DNA from: Argentina anserina
Lineage: Eukaryota; Streptophyta; Magnoliopsida; Rosales; Rosaceae
NCBI RefSeq assembly: GCF_933775445.1
Contig: NC_065874.1
Coordinates: forward strand, 27,846,501-27,910,500
Direction: 5' to 3'
Length of the DNA: 64,000 nt
In this document: positions 62,266 to 64,000 of the stretch, piece by piece
Layout: each line of letters opens with the position of its first letter
Numbering within the stretch: position 1 is the stretch's first letter
Translations under genes and position numbers: made by a program
The notes under the pieces: model-generated
The model's input: the letters and a program-made list of their open reading frames with translations, nothing else
Told to the model about the DNA's origin: nothing
Databases searched by the model: none

Positions 62266-64000
62266 ATGAAGATGATAAGGCCGACTGCTTCTTCTTCTGC
62301 TGCTGTTTCTCATTCCTATCGGTATTGTGGTTGCATCAGAACACAACGTACAAGAGGTATTCCTGTTCTCCTTCACTCTACTCCTCTTGATAATTTCTCC
62401 TACAGCTTTCATTCTTAACCCTCAAAGCCTAGTAGGAAGTCTAGAAACACCCAACCTATTAAGGTGGACAATGTAGTGAGTAATGTTGAGGATGCCCAGA
62501 AGGTGTTCGACGAAATGCTTCACAGGCGTCCTCTGCCTTCCATTACTCGTTTCAATCAATTATCGACTCCACTCGTGAAATCCAAGCGTTATTCGGAAGT
62601 GATTGCTATGTATAGACAACTGAGTCTGCTGCGAATGGCTCCAAGCGATTCTAGTCTGAACATTACCATTAACTGTCATTCTCGTTTGAATCAAATGGGA
62701 ACTGCTCTATCTGTCTTCGGCAATTTCTTCAAGTTTGGTCTTCCACCAGATGTCTGCACCTTCAACACTTTGATCAATGGCTTCCTTCTCCAAAATAGAG
62801 TTGCCGAGGCTACAGAAATTTTCAGAAAAATGGCGTACAGCGGGTGTAAACCCGATGTGGTTACTTTCAATACTCTAATAAAGAGATTGTGCATCAAGGG
62901 CAACATTAGTGGAGCTATTCAGCTGCTCAGGAAGATGGAACCTATCTCCTGATTGCAAACCTGATATATTTGTATATAACACAATCATTGACAGTCTGTG
63001 CAAGGACACACTGATCGCTGATGCATTCAACCTCTTCTTAGAGATGATCAGTAACGGTATCAAGGCAGACGTCATCAGCTATACCTCAATGATTGATGGA
63101 GTTTGCAAATTAGGCCAGTGGGAACAAGCTACGAGGTTGTTGAGAGAAATGGTGAGTCAACATATATTTCCAAATGTGCGAACGTTCAATGTCTTGGTAG
63201 ATGGACTATGTAAAGTGGGCAAGGTTCGGGAAGCTGAAACTGTGATTCAACAAATGATCCAAAGAGATATTGAACCTGATGCAGTTACATACAATTCTCT
63301 TATGGATGGTTACTGCTTGAGAGGAGAGATGGAGGAGGCAATACAAGTCTTTGATCTCATGGTAAGCAAGGGCTCCATGGTCAATCTTCGAAGTTATAAC
63401 ATATTGATAAACGGGTATTGCAAAAATAAAAAGATCAATGAGGCTGTGATGCTATTTGAGGAAATGTCTCCTATCAGATTGGTTCCTGATACCATTACTT
63501 GCACCACACTAATGGGTGGTTTTTGTAAATTGGGGAGAATACAAGATGCGAAAGAGTTGTTCTCTAGGATGCAAGCACGCGGCCAAATTCTGAATGTTCG
63601 GACATGTGTTGTTTTGCTGGATGGCCTTTGTAAAAACCAACAACTTGGTATGGCAATAGAGTTGCTTCGTGAGATGGAAGGCATGAAGTTGCAACCAGAT
63701 ATTATTATATACAATATTCTTATTGATTATTTTTTCAGAGCTGGAAAAGTTAGAAGCTGCAAGGGATCTATTTTGCTCTTTATCATCAAAAGGACTTCAC
63801 CCCAGTGTTACGACTTATAATATCATGATTGGAGGATTTTGTAAGGGAGGCCTAGTTCCTGAAGCTGAAACACTGCTTAAAGAAATGGAAGAGAAAGGCT
63901 ACTCTCCAGATGGTGGTACCTACAATATATTTATTCGAGGCCTCATCAAGAACAATGAGTTATCAAAGGCGATCCTACAATATATTTATTCGAGGCCTCA
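62266..64000 (+). pseudogene. RFL-type PPR pseudogene, copy 2 (runs off window)
   Basis: P-class PPR of the restorer-of-fertility-like group, closely related to copy 1. The ATG at 62266 opens a Ser/Arg-rich organelle-targeting-like start (MKMIRPTASSSAAVSHSY) but a TAA follows at 62416-62418 (codon 51). Downstream, in the same frame, lie KVFDEMLHRRPLPSITRFNQ, then a long run of 35-residue motifs such as FNTLINGFLLQNRVAEATEI, SYTSMIDGVCKLGQWEQATR and YNILINGYCKNKKINEAVML. One extra base near 62940 and another in the A-run at 63745-63748 shift the frame. Homology goes on to the window end, where a 27-bp segment is repeated. Three lesions make a pseudogene the likeliest reading, though exact sequencing could matter. 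Confidence 0.88.
63919..64000. repeat. 27-bp direct repeat at the window end
   Basis: CCTACAATATATTTATTCGA plus seven more bases occurs at 63919-63945 and again at 63974-64000, period 55 bp. The window ends exactly at the end of the second copy. Confidence 0.9.

Overview
This window is nuclear DNA from a flowering plant, almost certainly a eudicot. The genes are intron-bearing plant families: a GH18 chitinase, a CCT-motif regulator, a plant-length RPP30, an ER-type Ca2+-ATPase, a HERCULES/FERONIA-class receptor kinase and RFL-type PPR genes. AT-rich intergenic DNA is full of Copia LTR retrotransposons and small hAT, Harbinger and Mutator-like non-autonomous elements. A rosid, possibly Rosaceae, fits the look of the proteins, but I cannot prove the family. 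I see no bacterial operon, CRISPR array or phage.

Layout. 1-582 (-) is the 5' end of a secreted chitinase cut by the window edge. 2.5-10 kb is gene-poor, with two Tourist-like MITEs, a truncated ATAD2-like AAA ATPase fragment that runs straight into a 12-bp minisatellite, long homopolymers, and an inverted/direct repeat cluster at 8.8-9.9 kb. 10.3-12.6 kb (+) is a three-exon CCT-motif gene. 15.2-17.3 kb is unusual repetitive sequence with scattered GCTAGCGAGGCTAAT-like motifs, followed by a hAT-type MITE. 18.9-22.1 kb (-) is a six-exon RNase P subunit RPP30 gene with an internal 43-residue repeat.

24.8-36.3 kb holds two degenerate Copia elements with intact LTR pairs and target-site duplications. 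The second sits inside a reverse-strand retrocopy of a microsomal omega-3 fatty-acid desaturase (FAD3 type). The copy is therefore split into a 3' half (30.6-30.9 kb) and a 5' half (36.3-36.9 kb), and a 20-bp direct repeat brackets the whole nested structure. 37.9-38.5 kb is a hAT-like element containing a tRNA-like (SINE-like) segment. 39.6 kb (+) is an intronless histone H4 gene with textbook plant histone promoter motifs. 40.7-46.9 kb (-) is an eight-exon ECA1/ECA4-type calcium pump with a foldback element in intron 3. 49.3 kb is tRNA-Ile(AAU). 50.0-52.5 kb (-) is a single-exon HERK1-like receptor kinase.

53-64 kb is decaying DNA: a second copy of the 17.3-kb hAT MITE, two RFL-type PPR pseudogenes that are duplicates of one another, a broken SR-protein kinase (SRPK) fragment interrupted by an insertion, and a 1.1-kb hAT-type element with a perfect 8-bp duplication just upstream of the second PPR copy.

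The intact genes are ordinary unlinked housekeeping, signalling and defence genes and do not form a functional cluster. I did not find a new biological system. The most informative parts are the layered insertion history and the repeat inside RPP30.
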